From: Paucibacter sediminis
GTDB lineage: Bacteria; Pseudomonadota; Gammaproteobacteria; Burkholderiales; Burkholderiaceae_C
DNA: 64,000 bases
NCBI RefSeq assembly: GCF_030254645.1
Contig: NZ_CP116346.1
Span: forward strand, 806,001-870,000
Direction: 5' to 3'
Below are positions 1-8,039 of this stretch, piece by piece. The notes below the pieces were generated by a model. The model worked only from the letters and a program-made list of their open reading frames with translations, did no database searches and was not told the origin of the DNA. The position numbers were made by a program, and so were the translations under genes. The number at the start of each line of letters is the position of its first letter. Position 1 is the first letter of the stretch.

Positions 1-1849
1 GGTCTTCCTTCTTCACGCCCAGCAGGTCGATGCGCTGGCCGCCGGTGACCTTGACGGTGGGAATCTGGTACTTGTCCACCGCGTCGGCGATGCGGCGCAA
101 CTCGTCCGCGGTGGTCTCGCCGCCCCACATGCGCGGGATCACCGAGTAGCTGCCGTCCTTCTGGATATTGGCGTGGGCGCGCTCGTTGATGAAGCGGCTC
201 TGCGGATCGTCCTGCGCCTCCTTGGGCCAGGAGGAAATCAGGTAGTAGTTCAGCGCCGGGCGGCAGCTCGCGCAACCGTTGGGCGTCTTCCAGCCCAGGG
301 TCTGGTAGACCGCATCCAGGCTGGTGAGGTGCTCCGCAAAAATGGCATCGCGCACGTCCTGGTGGCTCATGTCGGTGCAGGCACAGATCGCCTTCTTCTT
401 GGGCGTGGCCGAATAGTCACCGCCGGCAGTGAACATCAGCAGCTGCTCCACCAGGCCGGTGCAGCTGCCGCAGGAGGCGCTGGCCTTGGTGTGCTTGCGC
501 ACCTCTTCGAGCGTGAACAGGCCCTTCTCCTTGATGGCCTTGCAGATCGTTCCCTTGTTGACGCCGTTGCAGCCGCAGACCTCGTCGCTGTCGGCCATGG
601 CGGCCGCCTTGCTGTGGCCCTGGTGGCCCACGTCGCCGATATTGCTTTCGCCGAACATCAGCTTGTCGCGGATGTCGGCCACCTTGCGGCCCTCGCGCAG
701 CAGCTTGAAGTACCAGCTGCCGTCGACGGTGTCGCCGTAGAGGCAGGCGCCCACCAGCTGGTCGTTCTTGATGACGAGCTTTTTGTAGACCCCGGCGAAG
801 GGATCGCTCATCACGATCTCTTCGCTGCCCTCGCCGCCCATGAAATCACCGGCCGAGAACAGGTCGATGCCAGTGACCTTGAGCTTGGTGCTGGTCTGGC
901 TGCCCTGATAGCGGCCGATGCCGAACTCGGCCAGATGGGTGGCGCAGACCTTGCCCTGCTCGAACAGGGGCGCGACCAGGCCATAGGCGATGCCGCGGTG
1001 GGCCGCGCATTCACCGACCGAGTAGATGCGCGGGTCGGTGGTGGTCTGCATGGTGTCGCTGACGACGATGCCGCGGTTGCAATGGATGCCGGCCGATGCG
1101 GCCAGCTCGGTATTGGGGCGGATGCCGGCGGCCATCACGACGAGGTCGGCCGGGATCTCCTTGCCGTCCTTGAACTGCACCGCCATCACGCGGCCGTCTT
1201 TGTCACCAATCAGCGCCTGGGTCTGCGCGCCGAGCAGAAAGCGCAGGCCGCGCTGCTCCAGCGATTTGCGCAGCAGCTCGCCGGCATGGTCGTCGAGCTG
1301 GCGCTCCATCAGCCAGTCGCCCAGGTGCACCACCGTCACCTGCATGCCGCGCAGCATCAGGCCGTTGGCGGCCTCCAGGCCCAGCAGCCCGCCGCCGATC
1401 ACCACCGCATGCCGGTACTTGGTGGCGGCCTCGATCATGGCGTTGGTATCGGCGATGTCGCGGTAGGCGATCACGCCGTCCAGGTCCTTGCCGGGCACCG
1501 GCAGGATGAAGGGGCTGGAGCCGGTGGCAATCAGCAGGCGGTCGTAATCGGCCTCGGTGCCATCCTCTGCAATCACACGGCGCTTGATGCGGTCGATCTG
1601 CGTCACCTGCTTGCCCAGGTGCAGGGTGATGCCCTGCTCTTCGTACCAGGAGAGCGGGTTGAGGATGATCTCGTCCACCGTCTGCTCGCCGGCCAGCACC
1701 GGGCTCAGCAGGATGCGGTTGTAGTTGGGATGCGGCTCGGCGCCGAACACCGTGATGTCATAGAGATCCGGCGCGATCTTCAGCAACTCTTCCAGGGTGC
1801 GCACACCGGCCATGCCGTTGCCCACCAACACCAGCTTCATCTTTTTCAT
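1..1849 (-). CDS. nirB: Assimilatory nitrite reductase large subunit NirB, 3' end cut by window edge
   Basis: Cytoplasmic NAD(P)H-dependent nitrite reductase that reduces nitrite to ammonium. The visible ~616 residues start with an FAD/NAD-binding fold (LVLVGNGMAGVR) and a second dinucleotide-binding motif (VVIGGGLLGLEAA). Two BFD-like [2Fe-2S] cysteine segments follow (CGCNGVNKGT, CTDMS...GCASCRP), then the start of the sulfite/nitrite-reductase ferredoxin-like half domain. The sirohaem/4Fe-4S cysteines and nirD would lie beyond position 1. ATG at 1849 is the only start before the FAD motif. The gene is divergent from the phosphatase-kinase gene with a 65-bp gap. Family assignment is firm. 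Confidence 0.96.
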   Translation of the reverse strand, partial: MKKMKLVLVGNGMAGVRTLEELLKIAPDLYDITVFGAEPHPNYNRILLSPVLAGEQTVDEIILNPLSWYEEQGITLHLGKQVTQIDRIKRRVIAEDGTEADYDRLLIATGSSPFILPVPGKDLDGVIAYRDIADTNAMIEAATKYRHAVVIGGGLLGLEAANGLMLRGMQVTVVHLGDWLMERQLDDHAGELLRKSLEQRGLRFLLGAQTQALIGDKDGRVMAVQFKDGKEIPADLVVMAAGIRPNTELAASAGIHCNRGIVVSDTMQTTTDPRIYSVGECAAHRGIAYGLVAPLFEQGKVCATHLAEFGIGRYQGSQTSTKLKVTGIDLFSAGDFMGGEGSEEIVMSDPFAGVYKKLVIKNDQLVGACLYGDTVDGSWYFKLLREGRKVADIRDKLMFGESNIGDVGHQGHSKAAAMADSDEVCGCNGVNKGTICKAIKEKGLFTLEEVRKHTKASASCGSCTGLVEQLLMFTAGGDYSATPKKKAICACTDMSHQDVRDAIFAEHLTSLDAVYQTLGWKTPNGCASCRPALNYYLISSWPKEAQDDPQSRFINERAHANIQKDGSYSVIPRMWGGETTADELRRIADAVDKYQIPTVKVTGGQRIDLLGVKKED

Positions 1850-1881
1850 GAGCGCACCTCGCATCGACTTGAAATTTGATT

Positions 1882-1897
1882 CGCACAATCCATGCCC
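1882..1897 (-). promoter_or_regulatory. Candidate sigma-54 promoter for nirB
   Basis: Read on the minus strand the site is GGGCATG-N4-GTGCG, with GG and GC spaced by 10 bp and the CATG core of the sigma-54 consensus TGGCAYG-N4-TTGCW. Mismatches are at the first T, the first T of TTGC and the last base. Predicted +1 is near 1871, giving a leader of about 22 nt, too short for the hairpin/terminator leader seen at narK and nrtA. It is weaker than the other two sigma-54 sites here. Confidence 0.5.
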
Positions 1898-1914
1898 GAC
1901 CAATAATCGCGGCC

Positions 1915-3633
1915 ATGAGTTTTGACATTGCCATCGGCCTGGCCAGCGCGCGCGGCCCGCGTGCCGATATGGAAGACTGCGCCGCGGTGCAGCGCGATGC
2001 CGCACGCGGCTGGATTGCCGCGGTGGCCGATGGCGTCTCGGCCGGCGGCGGCGGCCGCATGGCGGCGCGCACCACCGTCACCAGCCTGGTGCAGGACTTC
2101 TTCGCCGCACCGGCCGACTGGGACGTCAGCGTGGCGCTGGACCGCCTGATCGGCGCGCAGAACACCTGGCTCTACGGCCATAACCGGCGCCAGCGCCAGG
2201 CCGAGCACGACGAGCCCGCCGCGCTCACCACGCTCAGCGTGCTGGCCCTGCATGGCGACCGCTACACCCTCGCCCATGTGGGCGACACCCGCATCTACCT
2301 GCTGCGCGGCGGCGAGTGCCTGGCGCTGACGCAGGACCACAAGACCGATGAAGGAGGAGGCGGCGCGCATTTCGCGCGCCTGGCCCGCGCCATCGGCCTG
2401 CGCGAGCGCCTGCAGATCGACTACGCCAGCGGCGAGCTGCACGCCGGCGATCGCCTGCTGCTGTGCACCGATGGCGTGCATGGCGCGCTGAGCGCCAAGG
2501 CCCTGGCCCAGCTGGCCGGCGGCCATGGCACGGACGAACCGCAGGCCGCCGCCGAGGCGCTGGTGCAGGCCGCGCTGGCCGCGGGCAGCCACGACAACGC
2601 CACTGCCCTGCTCCTGCAGGTGCGCGGCCTGGGCAGCGAAGGCAGCAGCCTGCTGGACGCCGACCAGGGCCTGCCGGTGCCGCCGCTGCTGGCGCCGGGC
2701 CTGCAGCTCGACGGCCTGACGGTGCAGGCCCTGGTGGCCGACAACGGCGTGCACCGGCTCTACCGCGTGCAGCGCCAGTCCGACGGCCAGCTGCTGGCGC
2801 TCAAGACCCTCTGCGAGGGCCGCGCCGGTGACCCGCAGGAACGCGCCATGCTGGCCCATGAGGGCTGGCTGGGCCAGCGCCTCGCCGGCGCCGGCCTGGT
2901 GCGCGTGCATGCCCATGCCGGCGCTGCTTCCTGCTTCTACCTCTTGTTCGACTGGCAGGAGGGCCAGACCCTGGAGCAGCTGATGACGGGGGACGAGGGC
3001 CGTCCGACCTTGGCGCAGTTCCTGAGCGCGGCCAGCGCGCTGGCCGCGGCCCTGGGCCGCCTGCACCGCGCCGGCGTGGTGCATCGCGACATCAAGCCCG
3101 CCAATCTGCAGCTGGGCGCCGACGGCCAATGGCGCATCCTCGACCTGGGCGTGGCGCTGTCGGGCCGCGAGCCCGAGGCCCTGCGCGATCTGCATGCCGG
3201 CACGCCCAGCTACATCAACCCCGAGCAATGGGCCGAGCCGCCCGCAGCGCCCGATGCCGGCAGCGATCTCTACGCCCTGGGCGTGACGCTCTACCAATGG
3301 CTCACCGGCCACCTGCCCTATGGCGAGATCGAGCCCTACCAGAGCGCGCGTTTCCGCCGCGATCCGCGCGCGCCCTCGCGCAGCCGGCCCGAGGTGCCGA
3401 TCTGGCTTGACCATGTGCTGCTGAAGGCGGTGGCGCGCGAGGCCAACAGTCGCTTCGAGACCGCCGAGGAATTGCTGCTGGCGCTGGAGCGCGGCGCCGC
3501 CCGCCCCCTGCCCGCCCCCGGCAGCACGCCGCTGGCGCGCCGCAACCCGCTGGCGCTGTGGCAGATCGCGCTGGGCATCTCCTTGTTGTTCAACGCCCTG
3601 CTGGTCTACTGGCTCTTGTTCCTGCCGCGATGA
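1915..3633 (+). CDS. PP2C-type phosphatase fused to Ser/Thr kinase, membrane anchored
   Basis: A 572-residue protein with an N-terminal PP2C-like domain (residues ~1-235; acidic metal-site motifs ADGVSAGG, HVGDTRIY, CTDGVHG, HDNATALL) and a Hanks-type kinase domain (~265-540). The kinase shows K297 in ALKTL, HRDIKPAN at 390-397 and DLG in place of DFG. One C-terminal membrane helix (LGISLLFNALLVYWLLFLP) would anchor it facing the cytoplasm. ATG 1915 is preferred over 1876 because the PP2C fold begins at MSFDIA. Such fusions are known next to nirB in Betaproteobacteria. A role in modulating nitrate assimilation is inferred from position only, and the substrate is unknown. Confidence 0.9.
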   Translation: MSFDIAIGLASARGPRADMEDCAAVQRDAARGWIAAVADGVSAGGGGRMAARTTVTSLVQDFFAAPADWDVSVALDRLIGAQNTWLYGHNRRQRQAEHDEPAALTTLSVLALHGDRYTLAHVGDTRIYLLRGGECLALTQDHKTDEGGGGAHFARLARAIGLRERLQIDYASGELHAGDRLLLCTDGVHGALSAKALAQLAGGHGTDEPQAAAEALVQAALAAGSHDNATALLLQVRGLGSEGSSLLDADQGLPVPPLLAPGLQLDGLTVQALVADNGVHRLYRVQRQSDGQLLALKTLCEGRAGDPQERAMLAHEGWLGQRLAGAGLVRVHAHAGAASCFYLLFDWQEGQTLEQLMTGDEGRPTLAQFLSAASALAAALGRLHRAGVVHRDIKPANLQLGADGQWRILDLGVALSGREPEALRDLHAGTPSYINPEQWAEPPAAPDAGSDLYALGVTLYQWLTGHLPYGEIEPYQSARFRRDPRAPSRSRPEVPIWLDHVLLKAVAREANSRFETAEELLLALERGAARPLPAPGSTPLARRNPLALWQIALGISLLFNALLVYWLLFLPR

Positions 3634-3637
3634 ATGA

Positions 3638-4900
3638 TCAGGCCTCATAGCTGGCCTTGCCGGTAGGCTTCGCGGCCCGTGGCGCGGGCCCAGCGGGCCG
3701 GGCCCGGCCGCCGCGCTCGGCCCAGGTGCGCGTCCAGCGGATCTGCACCACGCGCAGCATCGCCAGCATCGCCAGCGCAAGGACAGCGAAGGCGACGAAA
3801 CCCCACAGATAGCTGCCGACATGCTGCTTGGACAGGCCCATGGCATTGGGCAAGAAACCGCCACCCAGCGCCCCGATCTCGCCGATCATCGAGCCCGCCA
3901 CCGCGGTGCTGAGCGGCCAGCGCAGCGGCACCAGCTGGAACAGCGCGCCATTGCCGGCGCCGAGGGCGGCAAAGCACAGCATGAAGAGCAGGGTCGTCAC
4001 CGCCACCGACTGGCCGCTGAGCCCGCACAGCAGCAGGCTGCCCGCCACCAGCAGCAGCACGCCGCTGAGGGTGTTGACGCCGCCGATGCGGTCCGAGATA
4101 TAGCCGCCCGCCACGCGCACCGCCGAGCCCATCAGGGTGGCCAGCATGGTGAGCTGGCCGGCCTCGATCTTGGTGACCTTGAACTGGTCGTAGAAATAGG
4201 TGGGCAGGAAGCTGGCGAGGCCGATGAAGCCGCCGAAGGTGACGATGTAGATCAGGCTGAAGGCCCAGCCGTCCTTCTCCCACAGGCAGGCCAGGTGCTC
4301 GCGCAGGCTCTGGTGCTCGCGGTCCGGCGGCTCCTTGGCGGCGAACCACATCACCGCCATCGGCAGCAGCATGGTCAAGGCGGCCAGGCCGTAGACGGCC
4401 TGCCAGCCATAGGCGGTGGCCAGCGGCGGCGCGAACAGCACGGCCAGCACCGTGCCCGAATTGCCCGCGCCCGCCAGGCCCATGGCCAGGCCCTTGTAGC
4501 GCGGCGGGAACCAGCCGCTGCCCAGCGACAGCGCCACGCCGAAGCTGGCGCCGGCAATGCCCAAGAGCACGCCCATCAGCAGCACCTCGTTGTAGCTGTC
4601 CACCATGGTGTAGCCGAAGGCCAGGGCGGCGACGATCAGGCTCATCTCCACCATCGCCGCGTTCTTGCGGCCGATGTATTGCGAGAGCACGCCCAGCGGA
4701 AAGCGCATCAGCGCGCCGGCCAGGATCGGCACCGAAATCATGAAGCCCTTCTGCGCGGCATTGAGCCCGAAGCTCTCGCTGATGAAGGGCGCCATGGCAC
4801 CGTTCAGCACCCAGACCGCAAAGCAGAAGTCGAAGTACAGGAACGAGGCCAGCAGGGTGGGCCAATGACCGGAGCGCACAAAGGTCTTGAAGCTGGACAT
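3638..4900 (-). CDS. narK: NarK/NasA-type nitrate/nitrite transporter (MFS)
   Basis: A 420-residue polytopic inner-membrane protein of the major facilitator superfamily, NNP branch, importing nitrate and/or nitrite. It has the NNP-type glycine-rich segments GIAGASFGVALSLGSGWFP and AGAGNSGTV, and a conserved FGGFIGLASFLPTYFYDQ stretch. The start at 4900 (MSSFKTF) is chosen because the upstream in-frame segment is the untranslated leader holding a terminator. That segment has no membrane-protein character. It ends 4 bp after the convergent phosphatase-kinase gene. Whether it favours nitrate or nitrite cannot be read from sequence. Confidence 0.92.
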   Translation of the reverse strand: MSSFKTFVRSGHWPTLLASFLYFDFCFAVWVLNGAMAPFISESFGLNAAQKGFMISVPILAGALMRFPLGVLSQYIGRKNAAMVEMSLIVAALAFGYTMVDSYNEVLLMGVLLGIAGASFGVALSLGSGWFPPRYKGLAMGLAGAGNSGTVLAVLFAPPLATAYGWQAVYGLAALTMLLPMAVMWFAAKEPPDREHQSLREHLACLWEKDGWAFSLIYIVTFGGFIGLASFLPTYFYDQFKVTKIEAGQLTMLATLMGSAVRVAGGYISDRIGGVNTLSGVLLLVAGSLLLCGLSGQSVAVTTLLFMLCFAALGAGNGALFQLVPLRWPLSTAVAGSMIGEIGALGGGFLPNAMGLSKQHVGSYLWGFVAFAVLALAMLAMLRVVQIRWTRTWAERGGRARPAGPAPRAAKPTGKASYEA

Positions 4901-4939
4901 GCTGCGGATCGCCAGGTTGAGGGACAGAAGAAGAACGCC

Positions 4940-4975
4940 AAAAGGCCGCGTCGAGCACCGGGCTCGTCGAGGCCT
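4940..4975 (-). terminator. Intrinsic terminator in the narK leader (attenuator)
   Basis: On the minus strand, AAGGCC followed by CGACGAGC pairs with GCTCG and GGCCTT, and the 3' arm ends in TTTT. The hairpin lies 40 nt upstream of the narK ATG and downstream of the predicted sigma-54 start, so it would stop transcription before narK unless antiterminated. The + strand also reads as a hairpin followed by GAAAA without a T tract, so the terminator points towards narK. Confidence 0.75.
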
Positions 4976-5002
4976 TGAAAAAGGAAGCTGTGAGAAAAAA
5001 AC

Positions 5003-5024
5003 CGCGGCGCGCCATTGCGCCACG
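5003..5024 (-). promoter_or_regulatory. ANTAR-target RNA hairpin in the narK leader
   Basis: In the narK transcript CGUGGCGC and GCGCCGCG form an 8-bp stem (one G-U pair) closed by the hexaloop AAUGGC, with A at loop position 1 and G at position 4. Those two bases are the signature of hairpins bound by ANTAR antiterminators. The hairpin begins at the predicted +1. I could not find a convincing second hairpin of the usual pair between it and the terminator. Confidence 0.65.
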
Positions 5025-5034
5025 CCTGGGTACT

Positions 5035-5050
5035 TGCAAGCGCCGTGCCA
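5035..5050 (-). promoter_or_regulatory. Sigma-54 promoter of narK
   Basis: The minus strand reads TGGCACG-GCGC-TTGCA, a full match to the sigma-54 -24/-12 consensus. Counting from the -12 C at 5036 puts +1 at about 5024, the first base of the ANTAR-type hairpin. NtrC is the expected activator by analogy with other nas operons. I did not identify its binding site. Confidence 0.8.
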
Positions 5051-5089
5051 AGGGCGGGCGGGGCCAGCCTTGCCTTATGCTGGCGCCCC

Positions 5090-6337
5090 ATGTCCGAGCC
5101 CGATCTGCCCAGCCATCTGCTCCTGCTGAACCCGCCCGATGAAGGCTTGGCGGAGGCCTTGCGTGCGCTGGGCTGCGGCGTGCAGATCTGCCGCGAGCGC
5201 CACGCTTTGGTGCAGCACGCACAGGAACAGCCCAGAACCGCCTTGCTGCTGTGCGCCGCCAGCGCGGCCGAACTCGACCCGTGGCTGGAAGCCCTGGCGG
5301 GGCTGAGCCCCCCCCTGCCCGGCGTCTGCATCGCCGCGGCGAGCAGCGCGGAGCAGCAGCAACGCGGCCTGGCCCTGGGCCTGCAGGTCTGGCTGGCCGC
5401 GCCGCCGCCACCCGCCGAGCTGCTGCGCCAGCTACGCTGGGCGGGCTGGCAGGCGCGCCGCCTGGAAGCCCTTCAAACCCAGCTGGACGAGCGCAAGTGG
5501 ACCGAGCGCGCCAAGGGCCTGCTGATGGCAGCGCGCGAGATCGACGAGGACAGCGCCTTCCGCCTGCTGCGCGAGACCGCCATGCAAGCCCACCTGCGCC
5601 TGGGCCAGGTGGCGCGCTCGGTGGTGCAGGCGGCGCAGCTGGCCGAGGCGGTGAACCTGGCCGGCCAGCAGCGCATGCTCTCGCAGCGCCTGGTGAAGCT
5701 GATGGCGCAACGCGCCGCCGGCATCGAGGCGCGCCGCGCCAAGGCCTTGCAGGACGAATCCGCCGCCCGCGTGGATGCCAATCTGGCGCGCCTGCCGGCC
5801 CTGCTGGGCGCCGAGCATGGGCCGGCGCTGGGCGGCTTGCAACAGGCCTGGCAGGCCCTGCGCGGCCTGCTGGTGGGCAAGCCCACGGCCGATGTGCTGC
5901 GGCGCGCCGAGGCCGCCGCCCAGACACTCCTGCAGCGCTCCGAGCAGCTCACCGCGACGGTGGTGGCGGCGGGCGCGCAGCAGCCGCTGCGCCTGGTGAA
6001 TCTGTGCGGCCGCCAGCGCATGCTGAGCCAGCGCCTGGCCAAGCAGGCCTTGCTGGCCGATCTCCTGAACGGGCAAGACCCGACCCTGCTGGGCGCGGGC
6101 TTGAGCGAGTTCGAGGCCGGCCTGCTGGAGCTGGAGGCAGCGCCGCTCAGCAATGCCGAGATCCGCGCGCTGCTGGCCGAGGTGCGCGAGGAATGGCTGC
6201 GCCTGCTGCGCAGCCTGCGCGAGACCCAGGGGCCCGAGGCCGCCGCCGGCCTGGCGCGCAGCAGCGAGCTGCTGTTGAGCCAGCTCGACGCGCTGACCGC
6301 GCAATACCAGCAGAGCCTGCAGACCCTCCTGGCCTGA
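5090..6337 (+). CDS. ANTAR RNA-binding regulator fused to two PilJ/NIT-like nitrate-sensor segments
   Basis: A 415-residue cytoplasmic protein with no signal peptide. Residues 1-125 resemble a response-regulator fold lacking the phospho-acceptor Asp. Residues ~135-185 (ERKWTERAKGLLM...AFRLLRETAM) are an ANTAR domain, which binds leader hairpins and prevents termination. Two segments follow, each with the NL(A/C)GxQRMLSQRL motif of PilJ/NarX-type sensor helices (~189-202 and ~302-316). This order is the reverse of NasR (sensor first, ANTAR last). The start at 5090 is preferred to the in-frame ATG at 5015 because the latter would lie inside the narK control region. It is likely a nitrate/nitrite-responsive antiterminator for narK or nrt. 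Confidence 0.82.
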   Translation: MSEPDLPSHLLLLNPPDEGLAEALRALGCGVQICRERHALVQHAQEQPRTALLLCAASAAELDPWLEALAGLSPPLPGVCIAAASSAEQQQRGLALGLQVWLAAPPPPAELLRQLRWAGWQARRLEALQTQLDERKWTERAKGLLMAAREIDEDSAFRLLRETAMQAHLRLGQVARSVVQAAQLAEAVNLAGQQRMLSQRLVKLMAQRAAGIEARRAKALQDESAARVDANLARLPALLGAEHGPALGGLQQAWQALRGLLVGKPTADVLRRAEAAAQTLLQRSEQLTATVVAAGAQQPLRLVNLCGRQRMLSQRLAKQALLADLLNGQDPTLLGAGLSEFEAGLLELEAAPLSNAEIRALLAEVREEWLRLLRSLRETQGPEAAAGLARSSELLLSQLDALTAQYQQSLQTLLA

Positions 6338-7141
6338 TCAGGCGGCGTTCTCGACGCGGCGATGCCGCGTGTAGAGAAAATCGATCACCGCCTTGCGCGC
6401 CGCGACATAGCGCGCGTCCTCGGCCAGGGCCACGCGTTCGCGCGGGCGCGGCAGGTCCACCGCATAGATCTCGCCGATGCTGGCGGCGGGGCCGTTGCTC
6501 ATCATCACGATGCGGTCCGAGAGCAGCACCGCCTCGTCGACATCGTGCGTCACCATCACCACCGTGCTGCGGGTGCGCGCGACGATCTTCAGGAGCTCGT
6601 CCTGCAGATGCGCGCGCGTCAGCGCGTCCAGCGCGCCAAAGGGCTCGTCCATCAGGAGCACCTTGGGCTCCATCGCGAGCGCGCGCGCGATGCCCACGCG
6701 CTGCTTCATGCCACCCGAGATCTCGTGCGGGCGCTTGAACATGGCGTGGCCCATGCCCACCAGCTCGAGCGCATCCTCGGTACGCTGCATCAACTGGCGC
6801 TTGAGTTCGCGCGCGCCGAACACCGATTCCACCGCCAGCAGCACATTGTCGAAACAGCTCAGCCAGGGCAGCAGCGAATGGTTCTGGAACACCACCGCGC
6901 GCTCGGGGCCGGGCTCGGCGATCTCGCGGTTGTCGCACAGCAGCACGCCGCTGGTGGGGCGCAGCAGGCCGGCGATCAGGTTCAGCAAGGTGCTCTTGCC
7001 GCACCCCGAGTGGCCGATCAGGGTGATGAACTCGCCGCGCTGCACCTGCAGCTCGATCTGCTGCAGCGCGTGGAAGGAGCCCTTGCGGGTGTTGAAGCGC
7101 ATCTCGACGTTCTGCACCTCGATGAAAGCTCGCTGGCTCAT
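6338..7141 (-). CDS. nrtD: Nitrate ABC transporter ATP-binding protein
   Basis: A 267-residue ATPase that energises nitrate uptake through NrtB. It has Walker A GHSGCGKST at 43-51, an ABC signature region ISGGMKQRVGIARAL near 140-155, Walker B VLLMDEP and the H-loop VTHDVDEA. The length matches NrtD/SsuB-type proteins; the C-terminal solute-binding domain found in cyanobacterial NrtC is absent. It is third in the nrtA-nrtB-nrtD operon, 3 bp after nrtB, and its stop abuts that of the convergent ANTAR-sensor gene. Nitrate specificity comes from the neighbourhood and NrtA; the ATPase alone could also be read as sulfonate/taurine type. Confidence 0.93.
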   Translation of the reverse strand: MSQRAFIEVQNVEMRFNTRKGSFHALQQIELQVQRGEFITLIGHSGCGKSTLLNLIAGLLRPTSGVLLCDNREIAEPGPERAVVFQNHSLLPWLSCFDNVLLAVESVFGARELKRQLMQRTEDALELVGMGHAMFKRPHEISGGMKQRVGIARALAMEPKVLLMDEPFGALDALTRAHLQDELLKIVARTRSTVVMVTHDVDEAVLLSDRIVMMSNGPAASIGEIYAVDLPRPRERVALAEDARYVAARKAVIDFLYTRHRRVENAA

Positions 7142-7144
7142 GAT

Positions 7145-8029
7145 TCACTCCTCCTCGAAGCTGAAGCGTTTGGCGACGGCGATCAGGGCCCATTCGAGCA
7201 GCAGGCCGACGATGCCGATCACGAAGATGGCGATGATGATGTGCTGGACATTGAGGTTGTTCCACTCGTCCCAGACCCAGAAGCCGATGCCCACCCCGCC
7301 GGTCAGCATCTCGGCCGCCACGATCACCAGCCAGGCCGTGCCCACCGAGAGGCGCACGCCGGTCAGCACATAGGGCAGCACGGCGGGCAGCAGGATGCGG
7401 GTGATGACCTTCCATTCGCTGAGCTTGAGCACGCGGGCCACATTCAGGTAGTCGGCCGGCACGCGCTGCACGCCCACCGCGGTGTTCACCACCATGGGCC
7501 AGATCGAGCAGATGAAGATGGTCCAGATCGCGGCCGGATTGGCGCTCTTGAACACCAGCAGGCCGATCGGCAGCCAGGCCAGCGGCGAGACCGGCTTGAG
7601 CAGGCTGATGAGCGGCGAGACCATGCGGCTGGCGAACTCGAAGCGGCCGATGATGAAGCCCAAAGGGATGCCCACCGCGGCGGCCAGGCCGAAGCCCAGG
7701 CCCACGCGCTGCAGCGAGGCCAGGATGTTCCAGCCTATGCCCTGATCGTTCGGGCCGTTGCGGTAGAACGGGTCGGCAAACAGCTTGAGGGCGGCATCGA
7801 AGGTGAGGGCCGGGGTGGGAAAGCTGCCGCCTTTTTGCGTCAGCAAGCCCCACACCCCCACCAGCAGGGCCAGGCCCAGCACCGGCGGCAGCACGCGCAT
7901 CCAGAGGGCGCGCCAGTCGAAGGGCGGCCTGGCGGGCCGGGCGGGGAGCGGCGCCCTGGCCACCGGCTTGGCCGGCGCGGCGTCCTCGCGGGTGGCCGCG
8001 AGCGGATCATGAAAGACAGCGGAGACCAT
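7145..8029 (-). CDS. nrtB: Nitrate ABC transporter permease
   Basis: A 294-residue inner-membrane permease of the BPD/SsuC-NrtB type. It has an N-terminal cytoplasmic tail, then about six hydrophobic helices, with the EAA-like loop around GVQRVPADYLNVARVLKLSEWKV. ATG 8029 is chosen because GAGGAG lies 7 nt upstream on the minus strand; an in-frame start at 8089 would overlap nrtA. It lies 10 bp downstream of the nrtA stop and 3 bp upstream of nrtD, consistent with one transcript. Confidence 0.93.
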   Translation of the reverse strand: MVSAVFHDPLAATREDAAPAKPVARAPLPARPARPPFDWRALWMRVLPPVLGLALLVGVWGLLTQKGGSFPTPALTFDAALKLFADPFYRNGPNDQGIGWNILASLQRVGLGFGLAAAVGIPLGFIIGRFEFASRMVSPLISLLKPVSPLAWLPIGLLVFKSANPAAIWTIFICSIWPMVVNTAVGVQRVPADYLNVARVLKLSEWKVITRILLPAVLPYVLTGVRLSVGTAWLVIVAAEMLTGGVGIGFWVWDEWNNLNVQHIIIAIFVIGIVGLLLEWALIAVAKRFSFEEE

Positions 8030-8039
8030 GGCGCCCTCC

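Noticed and set aside
173-1879. Long open frame antisense to nirB (568 codons)
   Set aside because: It is the complement of a clear nirB reading frame. The peptide is His/Gln/Ala/Leu-rich with no domain, a common artefact in high-GC DNA.
4961-5002. Second ANTAR hairpin in the narK leader
   Set aside because: The candidate loops with A1/G4 (for example AAGGCC, ACAGCU) have no pairing flanks, so no second hairpin is claimed.
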